In this document: one piece after another, positions 1-6,639 of the stretch
Layout: the number at the start of each line of letters is the position of its first letter
Numbering within the stretch: position 1 is the stretch's first letter
Assembly: GCA_046536675.1 (NCBI GenBank)
Contig: JAWDMK010000022.1
Span: 1 to 10,987 of the forward strand
DNA: 10,987 nucleotides
Direction: 5' to 3'
Origin: JAGDYD01 sp046536675
GTDB taxonomy: Archaea > Micrarchaeota > Micrarchaeia > Micrarchaeales > CABMGC01
Notes under the pieces: generated by a model
Told to the model about the DNA's origin: nothing
What the model saw: the letters and a program-made list of their open reading frames with translations, nothing else
The model's database searches: none
Translations under genes and position numbers: made by a program

Positions 1-31
1 TGCGCGTTTGACCAGGCTCCGCCACCCCCGC
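1..31 (-). tRNA. tRNA-Leu (or Ser), 5' part only
   Basis: Read on the minus strand, the segment begins with acceptor strand GCGGGGG, then U8-G9, then a 3-bp D stem GCG/CGC around the D-loop GAGCCTGGTCAAA. This is the layout of a class II (long variable arm) tRNA. The window edge cuts it off before the anticodon, so the identity cannot be read directly. The acceptor sequence and the position directly after rpoD match the archaeal rpoD - tRNA-Leu - rpl18e - rpl13 - rps9 arrangement described for haloarchaea and others, so Leu is preferred over Ser. The first base lies 3 nt beyond the rpoD stop codon, so the tRNA is probably cut out of a longer transcript by RNase P. Confidence 0.8.
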
Positions 32-34
32 GCA

Positions 35-604
35 TCATTTTAATTCTTTTTCCGTAGCTTTTAAATCCTCTTCTATTATCTCCAATGCTTTATTTAAAAT
101 TTCCCTTGCACTCATTTGACCGAATGTCTCAATATAAAACTCATAATTTTGTTCGCCTTTCTTTTCGTATGTTGCTAGACCAGGCTGGAATTTTGCACTT
201 TTTGAACCGCTTCCCATAATAGCCTTGCCGTCGAGCTTTAGCCTCTGACCTTCTGCAAGCTTAATTATAGGTATGTCATCAAAGGCAACCTTTACATTCT
301 TGTCGCTGCTTATGAGGTCTTTTGAGTAGACTGTTCCTGGACCTTCCATATCAAGGTTAAACAATATCTCGTCTTTCTCATCATAGCCCTCGCTTGGCGT
401 TATTAATGGTATAAGGCCTATCCTGTGTGCTATATATTCGTCGAACATGGCGCTTGTATTGATATAAAAAGTAACTTTATCGATAGCAAATGTCTTTACC
501 CTGCTTATTATAATACGCCTTAGTGCATTGACGAAATCTACATCTACGCCGCTTATATTAAATCTTAGCGCTGTTGGAGTATTTTCAATAAATTCTACTT
601 TCAT
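35..604 (-). CDS. rpoD: DNA-directed RNA polymerase subunit D (Rpo3)
   Basis: A subunit of the archaeal RNA polymerase assembly platform; it pairs with Rpo11 (L) and corresponds to bacterial alpha-NTD and eukaryotic Rpb3. The 189-aa protein shows the conserved dimerisation block near residues 22-42 (VDFVNALRRII...), the EYIAHRIGLIPL motif at 56-67, and the GSGSKSAKFQPG block at 131-142, close to the family GxGxxHAKFxP pattern. It ends after one alpha/beta platform domain. No Cys-rich ferredoxin-like insertion is present, so it belongs to the short form without an Fe-S cluster (compare about 190 aa in methanococci with about 265 aa in Sulfolobus). The usual upstream partners rps13-rps4-rps11 are absent; a divergent gene lies there instead, so rpoD appears to head its transcript, with tRNA-Leu following immediately. 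Start is ATG at 604, with no clear Shine-Dalgarno sequence. Confidence 0.96.
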   Translation of the reverse strand: MKVEFIENTPTALRFNISGVDVDFVNALRRIIISRVKTFAIDKVTFYINTSAMFDEYIAHRIGLIPLITPSEGYDEKDEILFNLDMEGPGTVYSKDLISSDKNVKVAFDDIPIIKLAEGQRLKLDGKAIMGSGSKSAKFQPGLATYEKKGEQNYEFYIETFGQMSAREILNKALEIIEEDLKATEKELK

Positions 605-782
605 GTAATCCCAGGATTTGGTAAATATAGGTTATTTATCCTATATTAATATATTTATTTCTTTCTTTTCCTTCTTCGCTTCGCCTAGCTAAGGCTTTAC
701 TTTATACTGCTATAAGTTTATTACCAGCTTTCCACGCTTTAGAAGGCAAAATGTTTAAAATAAAACTTAAAAATTTGCTTAT
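605..782. promoter_or_regulatory. Divergent rpoD / thyX promoter region
   Basis: This 178-nt AT-rich spacer separates the two divergent start codons. On the plus strand TTTAAAATA at 754-762 is centred about 25 nt upstream of the thyX ATG at 783, a spacing that fits a leaderless transcript. On the minus strand there are several TATA-like candidates for rpoD (CTATATTTA about 621-629, GATAAATAA about 632-640, and AATATATTAATAT further up), and I cannot tell which is used. A small dyad, TTATA-CTGC-TATAA, lies around 699-712. No RNA gene or ORF is evident. Confidence 0.55.
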
Positions 783-2288
783 ATGCAAGGAGATGGCCTT
801 TTTCAATTAAGTGATAGAGAGTATTATAAGCTTTATGAGCACGATGGGCTAGCAATAATTTATTATAAGGTAAAGCCTGAACCCGAAAGTCAGGCGTTCA
901 TTGAGGTAAGCAATGCTAGCAGGATAAATCCAGAGAAATGGGAGACTCTTCTCAAAAGAGTTATTAGAAAAAGCGATTACTTTTTAAGTATCAATGACCT
1001 CGTCGAAAAGGCTAGGCAGTCGCTTGATAAAATAGTCAATCTCTTAGGCCACAATAATATACTTGAGCAGGTCCATGCACTTATAGCTGTAGTTGCACCT
1101 ATATGGGTTGCACTTCGTATACAAGATGAGCGCTTTATAGCTTCACAAGAAAGATCAACAAGATATGTTGAGTTTAATGAGCTTTATATACCAGAAGGCA
1201 TTAAGGGAAATGAAGAAGCATTGTCTACCTTTATAGGTGCAGCTGGCAAATTCCTTGATATTTATAAGTCAGCATTCGATGAAATAGTGGAAAGATTAAA
1301 GGAACAATACAGGAAAGAGAATAAAAATGAGCCTAATAGCGAGTATATTAAAACAGTAATAGAGCCCACTGCAAGGGACCTTGTTCGTGGCCTTCTTCCA
1401 ATGGGTATGGAAACAGTTGTTTTCCTTTCAAGCAATGCAAAGACCCTTGAAAATATAACAAAGAAACTTCTTGCAGAGAATGACAAAACATGCAATATAA
1501 TGGGAAAAGGCTTAAAGCAGGTTATATCGGAAAACCTGCCTTCTGTCTCAAGGCATCTTGACCCGGATCCGTTCGAGGCTGTTTATTTTAATAATACTAG
1601 AAAGGTAAATCAAACGTTTAAAGAGCCGATAATAAAGAGCTTTGACGATGAAGGAGTTGAAATTTATGGTATCAGCGAAAATATGCTCATTGAAGAGATA
1701 GCACACATTGCCAATATAAGCATGGATAATGTACTAAATTACATTGAACATTTAACTAGCGAAAGACAAGGCAAATATGATGCTTTGAACAATACAGTCT
1801 TTGGCGTTGGTTCTATTTTATTTGATTTTGATATAAGTATAGGTTCGCTAAGGGATTTACAGAGGCACCGTGATACAATTAAGAATTATGTTATAGATGA
1901 CAGCGTTATTTACCTGCCAAAAGAGATAATCGCAAGTAAGATGTTTGCATCTATAAAGCAAACTTTAAGCGAAGTCGCAGATGCAAGAAGAAAGCTTAGC
2001 GAAATGGGTTTTGCAGATGAGGCGAAACTTCTAATGCCTCTTGCAACTGGTGCAAAAATGAGAATGCACATGGGGCTTGGTGAAGCAATTTACATTATAG
2101 AAAACAGATCTACAAAGGAAGCACACCCAGAGTACAGGCGCATTGCTCTAGAGATGCTAAATGGGCTTTCAGAAAAATATCCGAATATAATAAAAGCAGC
2201 AAAGATTTTTGTAAATACATCTGAGCAAGCATATTCAAGGGTTGAAAAAGAGAACGCAGATAAGTTAAACAAGCAGCTACTTTTCTAG
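783..2288 (+). CDS. Two-domain ThyX-type flavin-dependent thymidylate synthase
   Basis: ThyX enzymes convert dUMP to dTMP using methylenetetrahydrofolate, NADPH and FAD. At 501 aa this is about twice the usual 220-250 aa and contains two ThyX-like halves. Half 1 (about 85-250) aligns by eye with T. maritima ThyX from GHETPFEH (here GHNNILEQ, 89-96) through APIWVA and SQERSTRY (121-128) to RGLLP (202-206) and a NAKTLEN stretch (218-224). Half 2 (about 340-470) has LQRHR (359-363), LLMPL (416-420) and an ENRSTKEAHPEYRR segment (440-453). The class motif RHRxxSxxxxSxR is split: half 1 has DER (115-117) in place of RHR but keeps SxR (S125, R127), while half 2 keeps RHR but lacks SxR. The linker and N-terminal extension are unassigned. 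A TATA-like box about 25 nt upstream supports the ATG at 783. No thymidylate synthase of the ThyA type is visible in the window. Family assignment is strong; enzymatic activity is inferred. Confidence 0.85.
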   Translation: MQGDGLFQLSDREYYKLYEHDGLAIIYYKVKPEPESQAFIEVSNASRINPEKWETLLKRVIRKSDYFLSINDLVEKARQSLDKIVNLLGHNNILEQVHALIAVVAPIWVALRIQDERFIASQERSTRYVEFNELYIPEGIKGNEEALSTFIGAAGKFLDIYKSAFDEIVERLKEQYRKENKNEPNSEYIKTVIEPTARDLVRGLLPMGMETVVFLSSNAKTLENITKKLLAENDKTCNIMGKGLKQVISENLPSVSRHLDPDPFEAVYFNNTRKVNQTFKEPIIKSFDDEGVEIYGISENMLIEEIAHIANISMDNVLNYIEHLTSERQGKYDALNNTVFGVGSILFDFDISIGSLRDLQRHRDTIKNYVIDDSVIYLPKEIIASKMFASIKQTLSEVADARRKLSEMGFADEAKLLMPLATGAKMRMHMGLGEAIYIIENRSTKEAHPEYRRIALEMLNGLSEKYPNIIKAAKIFVNTSEQAYSRVEKENADKLNKQLLF

Positions 2289-2306
2289 GACCTCCTCTCA
2301 GACGAC

Positions 2307-2579
2307 CTAAACCTTCTTCTTTTCTGGCTCTTCTCTTCTTAGGTGTTTTAAAGAATGTGGAGACGCTGCAGTTAACTCAGGTGCTTTATCATCATTATAT
2401 TCTCTGACTTTTGGCAAAAATATTTCCTTAAATTCTTCTGCGTTCCTAAGAGTATTTTCGATGATTTGTGATATACTTGTTCCATACTTCAGTGCTGCCA
2501 TAATCAACGCACTATGAAGTTCCGGTGTAATAGGTATTGTTATTATTATCTTATCTTTTACTTCTTTTTTATTAGCCAT
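2307..2579 (-). CDS. Small ribbon-helix-helix (RHH) type protein
   Basis: A 90-aa protein if it starts at the ATG at 2579; a GTG three codons upstream (2588) is the alternative and gives 93 aa. A short beta-strand segment (KIIITIPIT, about residues 10-18) is followed by a helix-turn-helix pattern, PELHSALIMAALKYG then TSISQIIENTLR, which is the pattern of MetJ/Arc-type RHH proteins. Those bind DNA as dimers, with the strand in the major groove. The C-terminal half (about 46-90) is charged and probably disordered, ending in a Lys/Glu-rich tail. This is the length expected for a transcriptional repressor or a toxin-antitoxin antitoxin, but no toxin gene adjoins it. It is convergent with thyX, with an 18-nt gap. 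A TATA-like TATAAAT lies at 2597-2603. The target is unknown. Confidence 0.7.
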   Translation of the reverse strand: MANKKEVKDKIIITIPITPELHSALIMAALKYGTSISQIIENTLRNAEEFKEIFLPKVREYNDDKAPELTAASPHSLKHLRREEPEKKKV

Positions 2580-2689
2580 TTCAATCACATATAGTAATTT
2601 ATATCATAATTTATTTAATTATTCTGTTTAGTACTGTTCTGCCGGCGCGGTCGTTTGTCGCATTTATTTTCTTTATACTTATATATTAG

Positions 2690-2821
2690 ATGCAACGATA
2701 TCAAATCCTTTGCAAAGGGGTTAGTTCTAGATATGCACCGAGGAGGAAAATTCCTATGGAACTTAGTTTCTTTTACAATGCATTTTTGAGTCTTTTACTA
2801 GTAATTTTACAACTGGGTTAA
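2690..2821 (+). CDS. Possible small hydrophobic peptide (43 or 21 aa)
   Basis: From ATG 2690 the frame runs 43 codons to TAA at 2819-2821. An in-frame ATG at 2756 gives a 21-aa form, MELSFFYNAFLSLLLVILQLG. It is preceded by AGGAGG (2741-2746) with 9 nt spacing, an almost ideal Shine-Dalgarno arrangement and the clearest one in the window. The C-terminal 20 residues are strongly hydrophobic, so the product would be a single membrane-spanning micropeptide; the longer form adds a basic N-terminus (KGVSSRYAPRRK). TATA-like boxes occur about 24 nt upstream of ATG 2690 and again at about 2678-2687, so either start could be served. No homologue is recognised, and an ORF this short may be chance. Confidence 0.33.
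   Translation: MQRYQILCKGVSSRYAPRRKIPMELSFFYNAFLSLLLVILQLG
2707..2718. repeat. Perfect 12-bp palindrome CCTTTGCAAAGG
   Basis: An exact inverted repeat with no spacer, 20 nt downstream of the plus-strand TATA-like stretch at about 2678-2687, so near the expected transcription start. Its position suits an operator for a dimeric repressor such as the adjacent RHH protein, or a small RNA hairpin in the leader of the SD-led micro-ORF. Function is inferred only from position and symmetry. Confidence 0.3.
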
Positions 2822-2933
2822 GCAGGAATCCCTGATTTTACTAAAATTTGTGAAAATTATTTAAAATTTGGCAGTAATAGCAGGTTTATAATATACTTGC
2901 TCGAGATTGAGAAGAAGCTTAATAGGCATTAGC

Positions 2934-5330
2934 TTAAGATATGCCGAACTTCTTGAAAATCGATGGCTTGATGTATTCTGTTATCAGGAAAAATGCAAGT
3001 GCAAGCAGCACTACTGAAAGCACAGCATACGCATTTATGCTCACCATTAGTATACCATAGTAGGAAAGCAGTAGCCCCGCTGCTATGCCACTTGATGCAG
3101 CTAAAATCAGCACATTGCTGGGCCTGACACGCCACGTGGGTATATCTCTCGTTCTTATGTTGAAAAGCACAAGCTTGTCTGTAATTACAAACATCAAGAA
3201 TATTGCAGTCTGGAACTCAGCAATGCTCAGGTGAAGTATGCTTGTATTTATATATGAAAGCACAAGTGCCTGAAGCACTAGAAGCACACCGAACACTGAT
3301 GATGCATATGTTATTGACTTCACATTCCATTCAGTAGGCCTCTTGGAATAACCCACATTGTCTGTCGCTATAGAGATGTTTATCAGGTCGTTTGTAAATA
3401 TAAGTAGTATAAGCTGCAGTGAGAGTATTGGTAAGAAGCCGAAGGCAAGATAAATTATAGCTATGAAGCCGACTATTTGTATCACCCTAGCTATCTTCAC
3501 CATAGTATATGTGAGCATCCTCTCGAATATCCTCCTACTCTCCTTTATCGCTTCGACTATTACATCTATGCCGTTCTTTGTAAGAACAAGGTCTGCAGTG
3601 CCCTTTGCAACGTCTGTGGCATTCTCAACTGCTATGCCCACTTCTGCCTGCTTTATTGCAGGCGCATCGTTTATTCCATCGCCAGTCATGCCAACAATAT
3701 AGCCACGCTGCTGCAGAGCCTTAACTATCCTGTATTTGTCTGAAGGATATATGCCTGCAAATACATCAGCAGTGCTAGCAACCTTAGGCATCTCACTTTC
3801 TGAAAGCCTGTCAAATGATGAGGCATCTACCACTTCCTTGCTTAAACCAAGCTCCGATGCAATCTGCTTTGCAACTGCTATATTGTCACCTGTGAGCATC
3901 TTTGGCCTTATTCCTAGCGATATGATCTCTCTTATGAACTTTGGCGCATCAGGCTTTAGCCTGTCTGATAGAGCAATAACCCCTGCAAACTGCCATCTTC
4001 CTCTTGAAGCCTTCGCAACTGCTATGCTCCTGAAGCCAGAAGATGAATAGCCTTCAACCACCTTTTCAACTTCCTTCAGCTTTTGTGCACTGAGCTTACA
4101 GAGCTGCGATATTACCTGCGGTGCGCCTTTAGCAACTGAATACTCTGCCTTACCATCCTTTATCTGTGCCTCAGTCCTCTTTGTATTAGGGTCAAAAGGT
4201 ATAAATTTAATCTGCCTTCCAAGCGAAATACCAAGAGACTTTGCCTTCTCCAGCATGGCAATATCTATAGGGTCCTTGTCTTCTGCCCTTGACGCCTCTG
4301 CTGCAAGCTTTATGAGCTGCTTTTCATCGCCAATGAACGAGCTTGTCTGCTCAACAAATATTTTGTTTTCTGTTATTGTGCCTGTTTTGTCAAGGCAAAG
4401 GACATTCATATTAGAGGTTTCCTCAAGTGCCTCAAGCTTTGTTATAAGCACATGCTTGTTTGCGAGCTTCTCTGTTCCAAGAGCCATTGCAACTGTGAAT
4501 GCTGCAGGCAATGCAACAGGCACTGATGCTAATATAACAACGAGTGAGAATGGAAGTAGTATTGCTATCGCAGAATGCACTACAAGAACTCCATAGATAA
4601 ACATTATTGCAACTATACCAATGTCTGCTGCAACAAGGTATTTTACAATAGACATTATTGTCTCTTCAAGGTGAGACTTGGGCCTTGCTTCCTCAACGAG
4701 CTTTACAGTCTTGCCATAGTATGTATTTACCCCTGTAGCGACAACAACGCATGTTGCCTCACCATGAGTTATTGATGATCCAGCATAAATCATGCTAGAC
4801 TTTGATTTAGCAACGGGCATCGATTCTCCGGTGAGCGCTGACTCATCAACCTCAAGCCCCTCTGCTTCTATTACTTTTGCATCTGCAGCTACTATGTCGC
4901 CAAGCCTAACGCGTATTATATCGCCAGGAACGATATACTTTGCATCGATCTCGAGCCATGAGCCAGACCTTAATACTCTCGCCTTTACAACAAGCCTCTT
5001 CTTAAGAAGCTCTATTGATGAATCTGCCTTGTATTCCTCTGCAAAAGAGACGATAGCGTTGAAAATAAGAAGCGCAAGCACAACATAAAAATCTACAATG
5101 TGGCCTAGCACATAAGAAATAATTATTATAAGCCACAGCATTATTGGTATGGGCCCGTAAAACTTGCTTATGAAAAGTAGAGGCATGCTCTTCTTCTTTG
5201 TTGGTATCTCATTTATGCCGTATGTTTCAAGCCTTTTCTGGGCTTCAGCATTAGTCAGCCCCTCACTGCTGCAAGATAGGGCCTTCATAGCCTCTTCTAC
5301 ACTCATCTCCTTAAATTCCCTTGCATGCAT
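2934..5330 (-). CDS. Plasma-membrane proton-pumping P-type ATPase (P3A / PMA1-like)
   Basis: A cytoplasmic-membrane pump that uses ATP to export H+. The 798-aa protein is complete, close to the length of other archaeal P3A pumps. Visible in order: N-terminal cation-ATPase segment (10-45), M1-M2 (about 60-98), actuator motif TGES (167-170), M3-M4 (about 230-285) with PVALP at 271-275, phosphorylation motif DKTGT with Asp314, nucleotide-binding KGAP (401-404), TGDN (480-483), hinge GDGINDAP (550-557), then M5-M10 (about 608-787). M6 reads FTNDLINIS; Asp648 aligns by eye with the proton-binding Asp684 of plant AHA2, which separates this pump from Ca2+ and heavy-metal ATPases. No heavy-metal domain and no long C-terminal autoinhibitory tail are present. 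The ATG at 5330 has a TATA-like box about 28 nt upstream; Met9 (AAGGAG directly before it) is a less likely start. Sampled lines have a somewhat higher G+C than the neighbours. Proton export would suit an acidophile. Confidence 0.95.
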   Translation of the reverse strand: MHAREFKEMSVEEAMKALSCSSEGLTNAEAQKRLETYGINEIPTKKKSMPLLFISKFYGPIPIMLWLIIIISYVLGHIVDFYVVLALLIFNAIVSFAEEYKADSSIELLKKRLVVKARVLRSGSWLEIDAKYIVPGDIIRVRLGDIVAADAKVIEAEGLEVDESALTGESMPVAKSKSSMIYAGSSITHGEATCVVVATGVNTYYGKTVKLVEEARPKSHLEETIMSIVKYLVAADIGIVAIMFIYGVLVVHSAIAILLPFSLVVILASVPVALPAAFTVAMALGTEKLANKHVLITKLEALEETSNMNVLCLDKTGTITENKIFVEQTSSFIGDEKQLIKLAAEASRAEDKDPIDIAMLEKAKSLGISLGRQIKFIPFDPNTKRTEAQIKDGKAEYSVAKGAPQVISQLCKLSAQKLKEVEKVVEGYSSSGFRSIAVAKASRGRWQFAGVIALSDRLKPDAPKFIREIISLGIRPKMLTGDNIAVAKQIASELGLSKEVVDASSFDRLSESEMPKVASTADVFAGIYPSDKYRIVKALQQRGYIVGMTGDGINDAPAIKQAEVGIAVENATDVAKGTADLVLTKNGIDVIVEAIKESRRIFERMLTYTMVKIARVIQIVGFIAIIYLAFGFLPILSLQLILLIFTNDLINISIATDNVGYSKRPTEWNVKSITYASSVFGVLLVLQALVLSYINTSILHLSIAEFQTAIFLMFVITDKLVLFNIRTRDIPTWRVRPSNVLILAASSGIAAGLLLSYYGILMVSINAYAVLSVVLLALAFFLITEYIKPSIFKKFGIS

Positions 5331-5353
5331 TGCACATCATCGCAATAACATTG

Positions 5354-5362
5354 AAATAAAAG
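5354..5362 (-). promoter_or_regulatory. TATA-like box of the H+-ATPase gene
   Basis: Minus-strand CTTTTATTT is centred about 28 nt upstream of the ATPase ATG. This is the spacing at which archaeal TBP/TFB transcription would begin at or next to the start codon (leaderless). No Shine-Dalgarno sequence precedes that ATG. Inferred by spacing only. Confidence 0.45.
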
Positions 5363-5510
5363 TTATTATTGCTTGTGCGGAATACATTAGAAAAATACTA
5401 CAAGATTCAGATTATTCAATGTTTTAGCTATTCGGGTATCAATATTAATCTTCGAAATAAGGCATAGAAGCCACAGAATTAGTAAAGTTAGCTGGAAATC
5501 CTGCACAGTT

Positions 5511-5523
5511 CATATAGTATATG
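5511..5523. repeat. 13-nt inverted repeat CATATA-G-TATATG
   Basis: A perfect dyad around a single base, 15 nt beyond the stop codon of the unrecognised 5538-6521 gene, in the 207-nt gap that also holds the ATPase promoter. It is 180 nt from the ATPase start, too far for a core-promoter operator, so it may be an unrelated protein-binding site or chance in AT-rich DNA. Confidence 0.25.
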
Positions 5524-5537
5524 CCACAGCTGAAAAG

Positions 5538-6521
5538 TTATGGCACCCTGTGTGGAAAGAATTTTGTTGAAATGCCTGCAAAATCACTTGTGTGTCTCCT
5601 ATTCCATGCATAATCACCAATAAGTTGCAGGCTCTCGTAATCTTTTGAAAACCTGAATAATCTAGGGTATTTTTCTCCATGCGGATCTGCAATCATATAG
5701 TCAAGCTCGTTATTAAGTATATCAATTGCAGAAACGAAAAAGCTGTAACCATCATCTAAGTTCCTCTTAAAATAATTGTATATACTACCTGCGCTTCTGC
5801 TTGCATCCTGTGCACCTTCATTATAGCCTTCAATGCGGTATATGAAATCATTTCCTTCCATATCCTTATACCTTATAAATACAGTATTGCCACTTAGACC
5901 TACGTCTATAAGCTTATAGATCTTTCTTGCCTTAATCCTAACGTCTGCAGGATCTATGTACATAAAAACATTGTTCAAATCTTCAGTCTCAACAATAGAT
6001 GAAACGTTTTCGCTTGGAATTATCTGGAGTCTTGAAGGGTCTGCAATCCTTAAGCTAAAGAAGTTAAAAGCTCTTTTTGCATACGCCTCCTCGCCCTGCT
6101 TAAATAGCAAATAGAAATCAACGTTCTTATGTTCTTCTGATTCATATTCCTTAAAAAGCACATGCACTGCCTGCCTTTTTGCACCAGGGCCTTCGACCTC
6201 TGCCCAATCGACTTTTTCAATATAATATTTTTTGCCTTTTTCCAGATACATTCCAATCTCTGAGTCGAAATTATTGAATAAATAAGAGAGCCCCTTTGTA
6301 GCAAATTTCACTTCAATATCTTTATGCACTTCTACTATAGTATGATTTACCAGCTTTTTGTAGAAGAAAAAAGAGATGTAGTCGCTATCAACTTCAATAC
6401 TTTTGCCGTTATCTAGTATTATCACCGCCTTCTGGAAGCCTGCAGAAAGATCAGAAATGCGCGCGGGCTGGATAATCTCAACCACTGTCACTACTTTACT
6501 TGCCTCTTTTAATTTCTCCAT
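5538..6521 (-). CDS. Unrecognised cytoplasmic protein, 327 aa
   Basis: I do not recognise this family. The protein has no signal peptide and no membrane segment. It is rich in aromatic residues and in alternating hydrophobic/charged stretches that suggest a mostly beta or alpha/beta fold. Examples are KAVIILDNGKSIEV near the N-terminus, KKYYIEKVDWAEVEG, AVHVLFKEYE and GNTVFIRYKDMEGNDFIYRI. These strand-hairpin-like repeats could mean two or three similar small beta domains, but no conserved catalytic motif stands out. The gene looks monocistronic: a TATA-like box (TTTTATATAT, 6544-6553) lies about 27 nt upstream of the ATG, it is separated from tRNA-Asn by 118 nt, and a 207-nt gap precedes the ATPase. 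The C-terminus ends in FFPHRVP. Coding status is supported by length, sustained composition and promoter spacing. Confidence 0.75.
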   Translation of the reverse strand: MEKLKEASKVVTVVEIIQPARISDLSAGFQKAVIILDNGKSIEVDSDYISFFFYKKLVNHTIVEVHKDIEVKFATKGLSYLFNNFDSEIGMYLEKGKKYYIEKVDWAEVEGPGAKRQAVHVLFKEYESEEHKNVDFYLLFKQGEEAYAKRAFNFFSLRIADPSRLQIIPSENVSSIVETEDLNNVFMYIDPADVRIKARKIYKLIDVGLSGNTVFIRYKDMEGNDFIYRIEGYNEGAQDASRSAGSIYNYFKRNLDDGYSFFVSAIDILNNELDYMIADPHGEKYPRLFRFSKDYESLQLIGDYAWNRRHTSDFAGISTKFFPHRVP

Positions 6522-6543
6522 AAATATTCTATTTTATTTTTAG

Positions 6544-6553
6544 ATATATAAAA
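6544..6553 (-). promoter_or_regulatory. TATA-like box of the 5538-6521 gene
   Basis: Minus-strand TTTTATATAT is centred about 27 nt upstream of the ATG at 6521 and is the best archaeal TATA match in the window. It implies a leaderless transcript. A perfect 18-nt hairpin (6566-6583) lies 12 nt further upstream. Confidence 0.55.
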
Positions 6554-6565
6554 TTTCTCTGCAAC

Positions 6566-6583
6566 AGGTGTTGAACAACACCT
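6566..6583. repeat. Perfect 7-bp stem-loop AGGTGTT-GAAC-AACACCT
   Basis: An 18-nt inverted repeat with a GAAC loop, lying between tRNA-Asn and the TATA box of the downstream gene, all on the minus strand. Part of it (GTTGAAC, 6570-6576) recurs at 6621-6627, directly after the tRNA. It could be a terminator or processing hairpin of the tRNA transcript, or an operator upstream of the TATA box. The sequence alone does not decide. Confidence 0.5.
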
Positions 6584-6639
6584 TGTGCTTTAGCCCATTC
6601 ATAAATCTATGGCAAAAGGAGTTGAACCTCTTATCTATG

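Larger units (their letters stand above)
2580..2933. other. 354-nt intergenic region with promoter-like and palindromic elements
   Basis: This gap lies between the 5' end of the RHH gene and the 3' end of the H+-ATPase gene. The left part carries the RHH promoter on the minus strand. It then holds a short GC-rich patch (2639-2660) and overlapping TATA-like stretches on the plus strand (about 2661-2688). A perfect 12-bp palindrome, CCTTTGCAAAGG, follows at 2707-2718, and AGGAGG at 2741-2746 precedes an ATG at 2756. The stretch 2822-2933 is AT-rich. It contains a weak CAGG-AATC-CCTG hairpin (about 2823-2834) and an imperfect AAGCTTAAT / ATTAGCTT dyad (about 2916-2936) at the ATPase stop, a possible weak terminator. 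No tRNA or recognisable RNA family is seen. Confidence 0.5.

Noticed and set aside
1262..1495. A 77-codon minus-strand frame inside thyX
   Set aside because: It is antisense to a conserved coding region, and the translation is Ser/Phe-rich without any domain.
783..2288. thyX as two separate genes joined by a sequencing error
   Set aside because: The frame is continuous for 501 codons with an orderly linker, and the two halves complement each other's missing residues, which argues for a genuine fusion.
3463..5427. Several plus-strand open frames of 66-113 codons across the ATPase gene
   Set aside because: They are antisense shadows of a complete P-type ATPase with every motif in place. Their products are Ser/Ala/Cys-rich low-complexity translations with no recognisable domain.
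5426..5453. A second tRNA-Asn gene or tRNA pseudogene
   Set aside because: Only bases 2-12 match. There is no anticodon arm, T arm or 3' acceptor strand nearby, so it is kept only as a low-interest sequence echo.
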